In this document: positions 45,590-55,132 of the stretch, piece after piece
Layout of the letters: each line of letters begins with the position of its first letter
Numbering within the stretch: position 1 is the first letter of the stretch
Origin: CAYWWM01 sp965198025
GTDB lineage: Bacteria > Acidobacteriota > Terriglobia > 2-12-FULL-54-10
Assembly: GCA_965198025.1 (NCBI GenBank)
Contig: OZ240237.1
Span: 1,116,001 to 1,180,000, forward strand
Direction: 5' to 3'
Length of the DNA stretch: 64,000 bases
Notes under the pieces: model-generated
Database searches by the model: none
What the model saw: only the letters and a program-made list of their open reading frames with translations
Told to the model about the DNA's origin: nothing
Position numbers and translations under genes: made by a program

Positions 45590-46348
45590 CTAGCCCCCGT
45601 GCTGTCGGACGCTTTGGCGGAAGTCGTCCGCGCTAATCCGAACCGTCTTACACATCTCGTAGAGGCGGGACCGCACTCTAATGCCAATCCGGTGCTCCAG
45701 TGTGTCTCCGACGGCGTATTTACCACTGGGGCTGCGTTCCTTCACTTCCTCAGGAGTATCCGGGAGATTGGAAGTCAGGAGAGTGATCTTATTCTGTGTG
45801 TATCGATAGTTGAGGAGATACGTCACGGTGTCTTCCACCCAATCTGAAATGCGTTCGGCGCCAAGGTCGTCAATCGCCACCACCTCGGTTTCGAGAACTG
45901 GCTGCACGACCTCCGACTCCGTGCTTCGCGAAATGGGGTTGTAACTGTCTCGAATCCTTCGGAGCAGTTCTTGGTAAGAACAGAACAAGCACTCTACGCC
46001 CTTGCGCTGCATCAACTCTTTCAGAATGGCAACCGTCAGGTGCGTCTTGCCGACACCTGGCGGGCCGAGAAATAAGATGCCCTTCTCGACGGACGGGTAA
46101 TCCTTTACGAATCTCTCTGCAAAGATCCGTGGGTGTTTCAGATTCTCATTCGCCGCCGCGTCCTTGCCATGCTTCACGGAGAAATCCGCCAAATCTTTAT
46201 TCCAAAAGGCTCGCGGAATCTGTGCCTGCTGCAGCCACCATTGCTCGTCCTGGTGATGCCGCCGACAGGAACAGATTTCGACAGCGCGCAGACCGTTCTT
46301 CTCGACCGGCCGCCAGCCGGTGCCGTCGCAATGGGAACACTCACTCAT
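45590..46348 (-). CDS. DnaC/IstB-like ATP-binding protein with zinc-ribbon start
   Basis: An AAA+ ATPase of 252 residues. From ATG 46348 it has a cysteine cluster (CSHCDGTGWRPVEKNG...CSCRRH) like a DnaJ-type or zinc-ribbon finger, then GILFLGPPGVGKTHLTVAIL (Walker A), VVAIDDLGAERISDWVEDTV (Walker B), ITLLTSNLPDTPEE (sensor 1) and HRIGIRVRSRLYEMCKTVRI. This matches helicase-loader DnaC/DnaI proteins. No transposase is adjacent, so it is not an IstB of an insertion sequence. The open frame extends upstream to 46453 without ribosome-binding site support. Confidence 0.8.
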   Translation of the reverse strand: MSECSHCDGTGWRPVEKNGLRAVEICSCRRHHQDEQWWLQQAQIPRAFWNKDLADFSVKHGKDAAANENLKHPRIFAERFVKDYPSVEKGILFLGPPGVGKTHLTVAILKELMQRKGVECLFCSYQELLRRIRDSYNPISRSTESEVVQPVLETEVVAIDDLGAERISDWVEDTVTYLLNYRYTQNKITLLTSNLPDTPEEVKERSPSGKYAVGDTLEHRIGIRVRSRLYEMCKTVRISADDFRQSVRQHGG

Positions 46349-46523
46349 AACACTGCCAGCTCGCATTGGAGTTTTGCGATCAGAATAAACGAGCGCCGGG
46401 ATGGTTACAATATTGCGGGGGGAACAGCCGCACGTAGCGCCAGCACGAATCAAGGCAGTCTGGGCATCTGCTCTGCGTTTACCTTCGTGCCTTTTAGGTG
46501 TCCGGAAACGCGCTGAATGTCCT

Positions 46524-48098
46524 TCACTGCGTTCGGTTCGATTGCGCGTTGCGGGACATCAATTCCTCTTGGGTAATCTGCTTGGCACCCAGCCGAAGAA
46601 GCAAATCGGCCGTGCTCTGGTGCGAACCGTAGATGCCCTGATTGTTAAAGGTCGGGCTGATTCCCGCCGCCATCGACCACGGCGTCTCGCCTTGCTTGTC
46701 CGGAACGTCCACCTCGGCGCCCTGGTCTGCCAGGAACTGCACGATGGCATCCGCTCCCGTGAACGCTGCAGCGTGCATGGCGGTTTGCCCGTCCTCGTTC
46801 AAGGCGTTGACATCAGCACCCACTTCTACGGCGACCTGCACGGCTTCAAGGGCGTTCTGTGCTTCCTCGTCGTTGTCGCGATTGGCTCCTGCGTACGCGC
46901 AAGCCCCGGTGCAAGCTGCCATCGCGGCCGCCATCAATGGCGTCGCTCCGTCCCCGGCTGTCAGGCGGGGATCTGCGCCCGCGTCCGCTAGTCTACGCAT
47001 GAGATTCGCATCGGCCGAGACCGCCGCCAGGAAAAACGGCGTTGCACCAGCCATCCTGAACGGGATGCCGTCCGGACCGAGCTTGAACCCCCTGGTAATC
47101 TGAGCATTCGGGTCTGCTCCGCGCTCCAGAAGCGCCTTCGCCAGCTCCGGCATGTTGGGCGGATGCATGCGGTAGGAGGGGTCAAACCGAATACCGAGCA
47201 AGGCCCACACCCCTTTCTTCATGGCATAGTGCAAAGGGGTCATTCCGAACCCGTCTATGGCGTTCGGGTCCGCGCCTTGCTCCAGCAAGAAGATTGCCAT
47301 ATCCTCCTGGCCGCTGGAGCTCGCCACCAGCAAGGCTGTTCCGTCTTCGGGGGCTGCATCCTCCAGGTCCGCTCCGGCAGCGAGCAGCATGCGGGCCGAC
47401 TCGATGCCACCCTGCTGGGCAGCGAACAAGAGCGGCGTAAACCCACCAGCCGGTTCGCGAAACGGCAGTTGGTCGGCAACACCGCCAGCGTTGTATCGCA
47501 CGGCAATCTCCAGCTTGGGCCGCATCTTGGAACGGGCATTCACGTTCGCGCCAGCCTCCACCAACAGCCCGGCAACGTTCGTATGCTTTGCAGCCAGCGC
47601 CCACATCAGCACCGTCTGCCCCCCGCGCGTTTCGCTGGCGTTCGGGTCCGCACCGTGCGCCAGCAGAGCTCTAACGGTGGCCGGGTTCCCCGTCCGGGAA
47701 CAGGTCATCAGGACGGTTTCCCCCGTTCCCTTGGCCGCGTTCGCATCCGCTCCGGCACCGAGCAGTCGTTCGACCATCTCGGCGTTGCGGTTGATGCAAG
47801 CCAGTGCGAGCGGAGTGACGCCGTAATCGTTCCCGGCGTTGACGTTTGCCCCGGCACGAATCAGCAAGTCCGCCGTTTCCAGATCGTTCCGCTGGGCCGC
47901 CCAATGCAAAGCCGTTGCCCCGTCGGCCTGAGCCTCATTGACATCGACCTGTTCCCCAAGTAGGGATCGAACGGCCTCTCGGTTGCCTTCCCGGACCGCG
48001 TCCAGCAAACGAAGATCAGCGGCGGTGGCCAAACCGGAGGCTGAAAGCCCCACAAGCATAATCAGCCCCAGATTCCATAGCTTGCGCCGATTTTGCAC
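46524..48098 (-). CDS. Exported ankyrin-repeat protein
   Basis: A GTG start at 48098 follows AGGAGGGAAC. The 524-residue product has a signal peptide (LGLIMLVGLSASGLATAA) and about a dozen ankyrin repeats of the form 'DGATALHWAAQRNDLETADLLIRAGANVNA'. Between them are longer loops, for example LPFREPAGGFTPLLFAAQQG, and CTGACAYAG near residue 400, a cysteine pair in a loop. Ankyrin repeats serve protein binding. It follows the DUF1552 gene by 33 bp in the same direction, so it belongs to the DUF1592/DUF1552 cluster. Confidence 0.85.
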   Translation of the reverse strand: MQNRRKLWNLGLIMLVGLSASGLATAADLRLLDAVREGNREAVRSLLGEQVDVNEAQADGATALHWAAQRNDLETADLLIRAGANVNAGNDYGVTPLALACINRNAEMVERLLGAGADANAAKGTGETVLMTCSRTGNPATVRALLAHGADPNASETRGGQTVLMWALAAKHTNVAGLLVEAGANVNARSKMRPKLEIAVRYNAGGVADQLPFREPAGGFTPLLFAAQQGGIESARMLLAAGADLEDAAPEDGTALLVASSSGQEDMAIFLLEQGADPNAIDGFGMTPLHYAMKKGVWALLGIRFDPSYRMHPPNMPELAKALLERGADPNAQITRGFKLGPDGIPFRMAGATPFFLAAVSADANLMRRLADAGADPRLTAGDGATPLMAAAMAACTGACAYAGANRDNDEEAQNALEAVQVAVEVGADVNALNEDGQTAMHAAAFTGADAIVQFLADQGAEVDVPDKQGETPWSMAAGISPTFNNQGIYGSHQSTADLLLRLGAKQITQEELMSRNAQSNRTQ

Positions 48099-48131
48099 GT
48101 TCCCTCCTGATGCTTCGATTCCGTCAGCAGT

Positions 48132-49472
48132 TTAGCCGATAGAAAGAAGTTCCAACTTTCCGGTGCTGTCGCCGAACTTTTCCACCTGGAGTTCCAGCTT
48201 GTCAAGCATGGTTAGGAACAGGTTCGTCACCGGAGTATCCTTAGGATACTGTAGGTGATTGCCTCCCTTGATCTGACCCCCAGCTCCGCCGGCGAGCAGG
48301 ATGGGCAGATTCTGTAGCAGATGCCGGTTGCTGTCGCTCATCTCGCTTCCGTAAAGGATGATCGAGTGATCGAGCAGTGTGCCGTTGCCTTCCTCGGTGG
48401 AACGCAGCTTATCCAGGAAGTAAGCTAACAATTCGGAGTGATAACGGTTGATCTTGTAAAGCTTGTCGAGCTTAACAGGATCGCTCTGGTGATGCGAGAT
48501 GGGATGGTGTGCGTCGGGAACACCGATCTCTGGATAACTGCGGTTGCTCTGTCCTCGGCCCGTCATGAAAGTAATCACGCGAGTCATGTCGGTCTGGTAG
48601 GCCAGCACCTGCAGGTCGATCATTAGCTTGGCGTGTTCCTCAAACGATGCGGGAGCGCCGACGGGCCGGTCGAAAACCGGCATCTCTCTCGCAGACTGTT
48701 CCTCTGCCATTTGAATGCGCCGTTCGACGTCGCGCATGGCATCAAAATACTGATTGAGTCTCGCCCGGTCCTGCGGGCCAACCGATCCCATTAGTCGGCT
48801 GACACCCTCGGTGAGTGAGTCAAGGAGGCTCTTGTCCTTGCGGACCCGCTCCATGCGCACGGCGGGGTCGGTGCTGTTGCTGTCGCCGAAGAGGCGTTCG
48901 AAGACGGCGCGCGGCTGGCTTTCGACCGGCAGCGGTGTCGTGTCATTGCGCCAGGAGATGGTGCTGGTGTAAGCGCAGCTCCAACCTTTCTCGCACAGGC
49001 CCACAACATCATTTGCGTGGAGGCCGAGCTCGAGGGAGGAGAGCTGCGTGTGCTGGCCGAGCTCCTGGGCGGCAATCTGGTCGATGGAGGTTCCTACGAT
49101 CCCTTCGCGCTTGGGATGGACGCCGGTGAGCATCACTGCGCCGGCGCGCTCATGAGGCGCCGACTCGCCTTCGCCCGGCAAGGCATCACCCTCGTTGTTG
49201 TTCAGCCCGCTTAGCACGAGGAACTGATCCCGGAAGGCCGACAGCGGCTCCAGCGTCGGACTCAACGTGTATGACGGACCGTCCGTTTCTGGAGTCCACT
49301 GAGCCATATTCATGCCGTTGGGCGAGGTGACGATCGAGAGGCGAATGGGCGGCTTAGTTTCCGCGGGGGACGCAAATGCCGGAACCATTCCTTCGAGCAG
49401 TGGCAGGGCTACCGTCGCACCCACACCCTGCAGGAACGTACGGCGGGGAATCCTTTTCTTGCTAATAAACAT
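48132..49472 (-). CDS. DUF1552 secreted protein
   Basis: From ATG 49472, with GAGGAG upstream, a Tat-type signal (KRIPRRTFLQGVGATVALPLL) opens a 446-residue protein. The following MVPAFA, RLSIVTSPNGMNMAQWTP, FLVLSGLNNN, SIDQIAAQELGQHTQLSSLELG and LDHSIILYGSEMSDSNRH are DUF1552 hallmarks, as in Planctomycetes and Acidobacteriota secreted proteins of the sulfatase-like fold. DUF1552 genes usually sit next to a DUF1592 cytochrome-like gene, as here. Biochemical role unknown. Confidence 0.88.
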   Translation of the reverse strand: MFISKKRIPRRTFLQGVGATVALPLLEGMVPAFASPAETKPPIRLSIVTSPNGMNMAQWTPETDGPSYTLSPTLEPLSAFRDQFLVLSGLNNNEGDALPGEGESAPHERAGAVMLTGVHPKREGIVGTSIDQIAAQELGQHTQLSSLELGLHANDVVGLCEKGWSCAYTSTISWRNDTTPLPVESQPRAVFERLFGDSNSTDPAVRMERVRKDKSLLDSLTEGVSRLMGSVGPQDRARLNQYFDAMRDVERRIQMAEEQSAREMPVFDRPVGAPASFEEHAKLMIDLQVLAYQTDMTRVITFMTGRGQSNRSYPEIGVPDAHHPISHHQSDPVKLDKLYKINRYHSELLAYFLDKLRSTEEGNGTLLDHSIILYGSEMSDSNRHLLQNLPILLAGGAGGQIKGGNHLQYPKDTPVTNLFLTMLDKLELQVEKFGDSTGKLELLSIG

Positions 49473-49498
49473 GGCTAGTCTCCTCTTATTGCAGGCTC

Positions 49499-49513
49499 CA
49501 GGCCGAAGGCCTG
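49499..49513. repeat. Short GC-rich hairpin
   Basis: CAGGCC and GGCCTG pair around GAA, in a 44-bp gap between the DUF1592 and DUF1552 genes. The surrounding sequence resembles the dispersed hairpin at 35938-35958. Confidence 0.5.
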
Positions 49514-49516
49514 TCT

Positions 49517-51916
49517 CTACTGCGCCTTTCTCATTTGAAATGGCATGCTCTCGGTCACGCTCGCAATCAGCGACGACCAAGTGTAATTGGACGCCTCGGC
49601 TTCCTTCATGATCTTGCGGATGACAGGGGCATCGGTATATTCCACTCCTCGGCCCAAGGCATAGGTGAGAAGCCGTTCGGTAACGGTCATAACAAACTGC
49701 TCGGAAAGCTTCTCTCGCAGGACAGCACGGAGGCCGGAGGGACCTTCGAACGGGGTGCCGTCGGGGAGGGCCCCGGAGGGGTCAATCGGCGCGTTGGCGT
49801 CAGTGGTCCGCCATCTGCCGATACCATCGAAATTCTCGAGTGCGAAGCCAAGCGGGTCCATGATTTTATGGCAACCCGCGCAAACCGGGTTGGCGCGGTG
49901 CTGCTCCATCGCCTGGCGCATGGATAGAGCCTTGCCGCTCTCGCTCCGCTCTTGCAACGCTGGAACATCTGGCGGGGGAGGCGGCGGGGGTGTGCCCAGA
50001 ATGTTCTCGAGCAACCATTTGCCACGTGTCACTGGCGAGGTTCTATTGGCATACGACGTGACAGTCAGAATACTCCCCTGGCCTAGCAAGCCCTTGCGCT
50101 GCTCGTCGGTCAGCTTGACGCGCCGGAAATGGCTGCCGTAGACATTCGGAATCCCGTAGTGCCTGGCAAGCCGGTCGTTGATGAAGGTATAATCGGCGTC
50201 CAGCAAGTCGAGCACGCTGCGATCGTCCTGCAGCATGCTCTTGAAGAACATCTCCGTCTCCTGTTGGAAGGCCTCGCGCAGGTTGTCGTCGAAGTAGGGA
50301 AATACTTCGGGGTCCGGCGACACAGCGCGCAAGTTGCGCAAATACAGCCACTGACCGGCGAAGTTCGCAACCAAAGCCTCCGAGCGGGAATCCGCTAGCA
50401 TGCGACGCACCTGCTGGTCCAGAACCCCGGGATCCCGGAGTCTTCGGTTCTCGGCTATGCTCAACAGCTCTTCGTCTGGAATCGTGCTCCACAGAAAGAA
50501 TGACAAACGGGATGCCAGTTCCAGGTCGCTCACGTTGTGGGCGGTGCCAGGTGTGACATTGGGAGGGTTCTGTTCGACGCGGAACAGGAACTCAGGCCCG
50601 GCCAAAATGCGCTCCAAGGCGGTTTCAATTCCCGCTTCAAATCCCGCCCGCCCCCGGGATTGTCTGTACAAGGCCAGCAATGTTTGCATGTCCTCGTCAT
50701 TGACGGGACGGCGATAGGCGCGGCGTGCAAGAGTGGAGAGAATCTTGGTGGCACAAAGCTCCTCGTCCGCCGGGCTCGAGGGGGTACAAAGGAAAATCCG
50801 CTGGCGGCTCGGCGTTTCCCCCACCCCGGCCGCGTCATAAGGCCCGCTGATCGTAACCCTCGCGACGGCCGGTTTGCCGCCCTTATACTGCGTGAAGTCG
50901 TATTGCGTCATGCGCTGCTGGAGCGGCCCTTCGTCGGCCAGCCCTTCTTCCAGGAAAGCAACCCCCACCAAGCGATGGCCGGCTTTGGCCTGGAAGCGAA
51001 AATTCAGTGCGTCGTCGGCATTGCGCTCGTACAGCTCCTGCGCAATATCTCCCTGAGCCGCCGTCGAGAAAACCGGCGCTGATTTGCCTTGAATGTCGCC
51101 TCCCACCGTAAACTGATGGACGAGGGAACCATCCAGGCGAACGTCCAGCTGGTGCGGTTCGGCAAGGCCGCGGATGAACTCGCGATGGTTCCTATGCAAT
51201 CGGATCTGAACTTCGTATTCTCCATCCACCGGGAAATTGTGGCGAATCGCAATGCCTCCCCTCGTTCCGAACGGGAGGTCCGGGCTAATTTGCGACTCCT
51301 GCATCAGGTATTTCGGCACATCGTAGGTTTCAACACCCGGACCGACTGAGGGATTGCCGACGGCAAGGCGGCTGATCTTCCGCGCCGCGGAAAGATACCG
51401 TTCCGACAGTAACGGAGACACGGTCAGCACGTCGCCGATGTTGTCAAACCCGAAGCGGGAGTCATCGGCCGGAAGCAGGGAATTGGCGTCGATCTCAACG
51501 GCCAGCAAGTCCCGGACGACGTTCGCATACTCAGTACGATTGAGACGCTGGATGCCAGTATCTCCGGGATCGAGATTGGTTTCGGCCGCCCGGTCCAATT
51601 CGGCTTCGAGGTACGTCGCAAAGGCGTCATACGCGGCCGGCTCGGGACGAGGCATTCCCTGCGGCGGCATCGCCCCCGCGCGCAGTTTGCGGATTACCTT
51701 TTCCCAAACTTCGGCATGCTCCGTAACGGCATCTACGTTCTCGGTATCCAGGGTGAGACCTGCTGTGCGCAACCGTTCGTTGTGACAGGTTACGCAATAT
51801 CGATTGAGGAGAGTACGGTACGGCGCGGAGGGAGCCGAAGAGTCCTGGGCCATGGCCGGGAGGGCTGTCCTGCTAACCAACGCAATCGCAACAAACCAAA
51901 GAACCATTCTGATCAT
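49517..51916 (-). CDS. DUF1592-family cytochrome-c-like secreted protein (PSD1/PSCyt type)
   Basis: A 799-residue exported protein starting MIRMVLWFVAIAL with signal ending AMAQ. It contains two heme-c or metal motifs, CVTCH near the N-terminus (RYCVTCHNERLRTAGLTLDT) and CAGCH near the C-terminus (VCAGCHKIMDPLGFALENFD). Between them lie the DUF1587/1595/1592/1588/1585-like segments: GIQRLNRTEYANVVRDLLAV, FLLSSTIPDEELL-like, LANFAGQWL-like and TPPPPPPDVPAL. The order is the standard one for these proteins in Planctomycetes and Acidobacteriota. It is the first gene of a three-gene operon with DUF1552 and the ankyrin protein. Confidence 0.9.
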   Translation of the reverse strand: MIRMVLWFVAIALVSRTALPAMAQDSSAPSAPYRTLLNRYCVTCHNERLRTAGLTLDTENVDAVTEHAEVWEKVIRKLRAGAMPPQGMPRPEPAAYDAFATYLEAELDRAAETNLDPGDTGIQRLNRTEYANVVRDLLAVEIDANSLLPADDSRFGFDNIGDVLTVSPLLSERYLSAARKISRLAVGNPSVGPGVETYDVPKYLMQESQISPDLPFGTRGGIAIRHNFPVDGEYEVQIRLHRNHREFIRGLAEPHQLDVRLDGSLVHQFTVGGDIQGKSAPVFSTAAQGDIAQELYERNADDALNFRFQAKAGHRLVGVAFLEEGLADEGPLQQRMTQYDFTQYKGGKPAVARVTISGPYDAAGVGETPSRQRIFLCTPSSPADEELCATKILSTLARRAYRRPVNDEDMQTLLALYRQSRGRAGFEAGIETALERILAGPEFLFRVEQNPPNVTPGTAHNVSDLELASRLSFFLWSTIPDEELLSIAENRRLRDPGVLDQQVRRMLADSRSEALVANFAGQWLYLRNLRAVSPDPEVFPYFDDNLREAFQQETEMFFKSMLQDDRSVLDLLDADYTFINDRLARHYGIPNVYGSHFRRVKLTDEQRKGLLGQGSILTVTSYANRTSPVTRGKWLLENILGTPPPPPPPDVPALQERSESGKALSMRQAMEQHRANPVCAGCHKIMDPLGFALENFDGIGRWRTTDANAPIDPSGALPDGTPFEGPSGLRAVLREKLSEQFVMTVTERLLTYALGRGVEYTDAPVIRKIMKEAEASNYTWSSLIASVTESMPFQMRKAQ

Positions 51917-52108
51917 AAGGCCGCTTCTCCTCCCATTAGCATCAATCCTACCAGGAAATGATCCTTTGCGGAAGGAAAGAATTGCGACCAGACCACCGGG
52001 CTGGGAGAGGAGAGGGGCGAGAATTCGCTGCGTTGACACTGAAAAATGAACGTGATTCTATGGGAGTCTGACGAGGAATCCCCGGGACTTGGCCGTGGAG
52101 CCGTCCGA

Positions 52109-53257
52109 ATGTTGACACAGAAATCCTATGGGGAAGTAGCGACCGCCCTAAAGCGGCATCTGTTCTACGAAACCTCCCACTCCCCATCACTGATTGATCT
52201 GGTCGGATACGAAAACGCCGCGAAGACGATTGACTTCTGTTTTATCGCCAACCCGTACTACCCAACTCCGGCGATGATGGAGGACCTGGGGCGGAACCTG
52301 CCGCTGCTGATCAAGTCCTATCCCTCCAGCAATCGGCTCCTCAGCCAGCAGCATCTGGCGGAGGTCCTGCGGGTCGACCCGGAACTTCTGGTCATCGGTA
52401 ACGGCGCCACGGAACTGATCGCTCTGATCAACGAAACGTTGATTGACCGCATTGGCGTGCCAGTTCCGACGTTCGGAGAGTATTTAGAGAAACTGAAGGA
52501 CCAGCGGGATGCGGAGTTGTTCACCCTGCTGCCAGACCGAGACTACCACCTGGATCTGCAGGAATATCTCGACTGGATTCAACGCCACCGGCTGCGGGCC
52601 GCATTGGTCATCAATCCGGGGAATCCGACCGGGCAACTGCATCCATTGGATGAGGTGCTGGAGTTTCTGGAACAGGCCAAGGATTTGGAGATCGTTCTCG
52701 TGGACGAGTCGTTCATTGATTTTGCGGGTGACCCCGTCCCAAGCCTGTTGCCGGTGGCGGAGCGGCATTCGAATCTGCTGATCGTTCGAAGCATGAGCAA
52801 GCATTGCGGGATACCCGGTCTGCGGCTGGGGTACTGCTACAGTTCGAATCTGTATCTGCTGAAACGGCTGCGGCACCACATCCCGACCTGGAACGTGAAT
52901 ACCGTTGCGGAGTATTTCCTGTCGCTCCTGCCTCCGACCAACTCCGAATACCACGAAGGCCGCAAGCGGCTCATCGAAGATGTGCGCCTTTTGTATGAAG
53001 CCGTGAGACCCTTGCCAGGTCTTCGGGCATATCCCACCGGTGCAAACTTCGTGTTGATCAAGATTATCAACGGCATGACGGCCACCGAAATGCAGCGCGT
53101 TCTGCTGGAGGAGTTTCACATGTACGTGCGTGACTGTTCGAACAAGCTGGGCATGGATGCATACCACATCCGCGTGGCGTCGCAGGGAAGAGAGAAGGAT
53201 GCGCGGCTGGTGGAGGCATTGCGAACACTGCTGCAATCAAATCCGGAGGTGGCATAG
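52109..53257 (+). CDS. PLP-dependent aminotransferase/decarboxylase (HisC/CobD-like)
   Basis: I chose ATG 52109 (MLTQKSYGEV) because GTGGAG lies eight bases upstream; an ATG at 52046 lacks such a site. The 382-residue fold-type-I enzyme shows IDFCFIANPYYPTP, VINPGNPTGQLHPLDEV, VLVDESFIDFAG, the Schiff-base lysine in SMSKHCGIPGLRLGY and YHIRVASQGREKD. This is the HisC/CobD group; a histidinol-phosphate role is not supported by neighbours. The next gene, a class-I amidotransferase, follows after 42 bp, so the two may act on one amino-acid substrate (inference). Confidence 0.82.
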   Translation: MLTQKSYGEVATALKRHLFYETSHSPSLIDLVGYENAAKTIDFCFIANPYYPTPAMMEDLGRNLPLLIKSYPSSNRLLSQQHLAEVLRVDPELLVIGNGATELIALINETLIDRIGVPVPTFGEYLEKLKDQRDAELFTLLPDRDYHLDLQEYLDWIQRHRLRAALVINPGNPTGQLHPLDEVLEFLEQAKDLEIVLVDESFIDFAGDPVPSLLPVAERHSNLLIVRSMSKHCGIPGLRLGYCYSSNLYLLKRLRHHIPTWNVNTVAEYFLSLLPPTNSEYHEGRKRLIEDVRLLYEAVRPLPGLRAYPTGANFVLIKIINGMTATEMQRVLLEEFHMYVRDCSNKLGMDAYHIRVASQGREKDARLVEALRTLLQSNPEVA

Positions 53258-53299
53258 ACCAGTGGAAGGCTCCCGTCGAACCGTCTCCGCGCACTGACC

Positions 53300-54043
53300 A
53301 TGACTTGGCCCCGTGTCTTAACCGTGACCCGCAGAACGATCCGCAAGAGCCGGATCATTGACTACACTGGAGAACTTCATCTTGAATTGCTGCTCCGGTT
53401 AGGAATCCTGCCCGTTATGGTGCCCGTGGCCAGGGGGATGGAGAAATGTCTCGAACAGTATTGGGAGCCGATGCACGGCTTGTTGCTGGTCGAGGGAGAA
53501 GATATTAACCTCAAGAACTACAAGGCCAGTAAGGACAACTATCACTATCTGGAAAACATTCACCCCCTGAAAGACAAGCTTGAATTGAAGCTGTTTCGAC
53601 ACGCACTCGCAAAGCAGATTCCTATCCTGGGGATTTGCCGCGGGTCACAGATCATGAATGTTGCCTGCGGTGGGACACTCTATGGCGACGTGCAGCTTCA
53701 GAAACGCTCGCACCGACCGCATATCAATTACCATAACTACGACACGTACCGGCACCCGGTGAGGTTGGAGCCGGGAACGCCGCTGCACAAGTGGTATCGA
53801 AGGCGAACGATGAAAGTGAATAGCTATCACCATCAAGGGATTCGACGGCTGGCATCGCGCTTCGCCCCCATGGCCTGGGCCGACGACGGGTTGGTCGAGG
53901 CTTTCCATGATCCTGAAGCAGCCTTCACGGTGGGACTGCAATTCCATCCGGAGCGCATGCTGAAGGAACACAAAGGCAACTTGCGGGTTTGGGAGGCTTT
54001 TGCCAAGAGGGTGCACCAGAAGTTCCGGCAGCAACCGCGGTAA
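53300..54043 (+). CDS. Class I glutamine amidotransferase (gamma-glutamyl-GABA hydrolase/PuuD-like)
   Basis: A 247-residue protein with the PuuD-type layout: VTRRTIRKSRIIDYTGELH, LLLVEGEDINLKNY, the nucleophile cysteine in LGICRGSQIMNVACGGTLYGDVQ, HHQGIRRLA and the catalytic pair in VGLQFHPERM. It hydrolyses gamma-glutamyl amides (family knowledge). The substrate is not known. It follows the PLP enzyme and its end overlaps the next gene's open frame. Confidence 0.85.
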   Translation: MTWPRVLTVTRRTIRKSRIIDYTGELHLELLLRLGILPVMVPVARGMEKCLEQYWEPMHGLLLVEGEDINLKNYKASKDNYHYLENIHPLKDKLELKLFRHALAKQIPILGICRGSQIMNVACGGTLYGDVQLQKRSHRPHINYHNYDTYRHPVRLEPGTPLHKWYRRRTMKVNSYHHQGIRRLASRFAPMAWADDGLVEAFHDPEAAFTVGLQFHPERMLKEHKGNLRVWEAFAKRVHQKFRQQPR

Positions 54044-55053
54044 GCAAATGGGCTGCTGCCTTTCACCAGCGGGAGGGTTCGGGTATTCATTTCAGGCACG
54101 GTAAAACAAGTCCCTGGCGCGGCTACATTTACATCGGGGCGGCGAGCTTTCTCTGGGCTGTTTCGGCGACCTTGGGCCGAGCGGCTTTTACCGGGAGCCT
54201 GCTACCGGGCGGGGAGTCCATCGGAGAGATTGGACCGCTGATCTTGGCTCAAGCCCGCAACACCGTTGCGTTTCTTGCACTGGTGATGATCTTGGGGATG
54301 CGCCGGGGCTGGCGTTCCTTGTGGATGCCGCGCGGCGAAACCGTCAAACTCTTTCTGCTGGGCGTGCTGGGTATCTCCGCTTCCAGCTTCTTTTACTATG
54401 TTGCGATCCAGCGGACCAACGTTGCCATGGCGATCATGCTGCAGTACACGGCGCCGATCTGGGTGCTGGTCTATCTGAGCGCACGCTGGTGGCGAAAACC
54501 CACTTTGCAGCAGGCATCCGGCGTCGTGCTGGCGATGGCGGGGATTGTCCTGTTGCTGGACTTGTTCGGGGCGGGGCGGTTTCGGCTGGACCAGGTTGGC
54601 GTGGCCGCGGGAATCGCGTCCGCGTTTGCGTTTGCGTTCTACAACATCGGCGCGCACGGCGTTCTGAGGCGCTACGACCGCTGGACGGTGATTCTGTACG
54701 TGACGGGAGGTGCGACATTGTTCTGGCTGGTGGTCCATCCGCCCTGGGCGATAGCGGCGGAGCGATACAGCGGAATGCAGTGGGTGTTTCTGGTGGTGTT
54801 CGCTGTAGTCTCGGCGCTGGCCCCGTTTGTCCTGTACGCCGCCGGCCTGGAACATCTGGAGCCGCCGCGCGCCATGATCGGCGCCTGCATGGAGCCGGTC
54901 TTCAGTATCGCGCTGGCCGCCGTGGTTCTCGGGGAGCTGCTGCGGCCGATGCAGTTGGTCGGGGTCGTGGTGGTTTTGGCGGCGATCGTGGCGGTGGAAT
55001 GGCCCAGCCGCAAGAGAATGTTTGCGGAGGCGGTCATGGAACCTATCGAATGA
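53989..55053 (+). CDS. EamA/DMT-family permease
   Basis: Ten membrane segments in two EamA repeats: GYIYIGAASFLWAVSATLGRAAF, NTVAFLALVMILGM, LFLLGVLGISASSFFYYVAI, MLQYTAPIWVLVYLS, ASGVVLAMAGIVLLL and the equivalent set in the second half. The start is unclear. A TTG at 53989 overlaps the amidotransferase gene by 55 bp. A better-placed candidate is an unusual ATT at 54085, seven bases after GGGAGGG, giving a protein beginning MHFRHGKTSPWRGY; no ATG, GTG or TTG exists between. Substrate unknown; probably a metabolite exporter. Confidence 0.75.
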   Translation: MGGFCQEGAPEVPAATAVSKWAAAFHQREGSGIHFRHGKTSPWRGYIYIGAASFLWAVSATLGRAAFTGSLLPGGESIGEIGPLILAQARNTVAFLALVMILGMRRGWRSLWMPRGETVKLFLLGVLGISASSFFYYVAIQRTNVAMAIMLQYTAPIWVLVYLSARWWRKPTLQQASGVVLAMAGIVLLLDLFGAGRFRLDQVGVAAGIASAFAFAFYNIGAHGVLRRYDRWTVILYVTGGATLFWLVVHPPWAIAAERYSGMQWVFLVVFAVVSALAPFVLYAAGLEHLEPPRAMIGACMEPVFSIALAAVVLGELLRPMQLVGVVVVLAAIVAVEWPSRKRMFAEAVMEPIE

Positions 55054-55132
55054 CGGTAGAAGACGACTGGCAACGAGTTCATTCGGGTGCTAGGATTGAT
55101 CACCAGGATCAATGGAAGCAGGAGCGATCGTC

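Noticed and set aside
45590..46348. IstB of an IS21-type insertion sequence
   Set aside because: No transposase (istA) or terminal inverted repeats lie beside it; a helicase-loader-like gene with an N-terminal cysteine cluster fits better.
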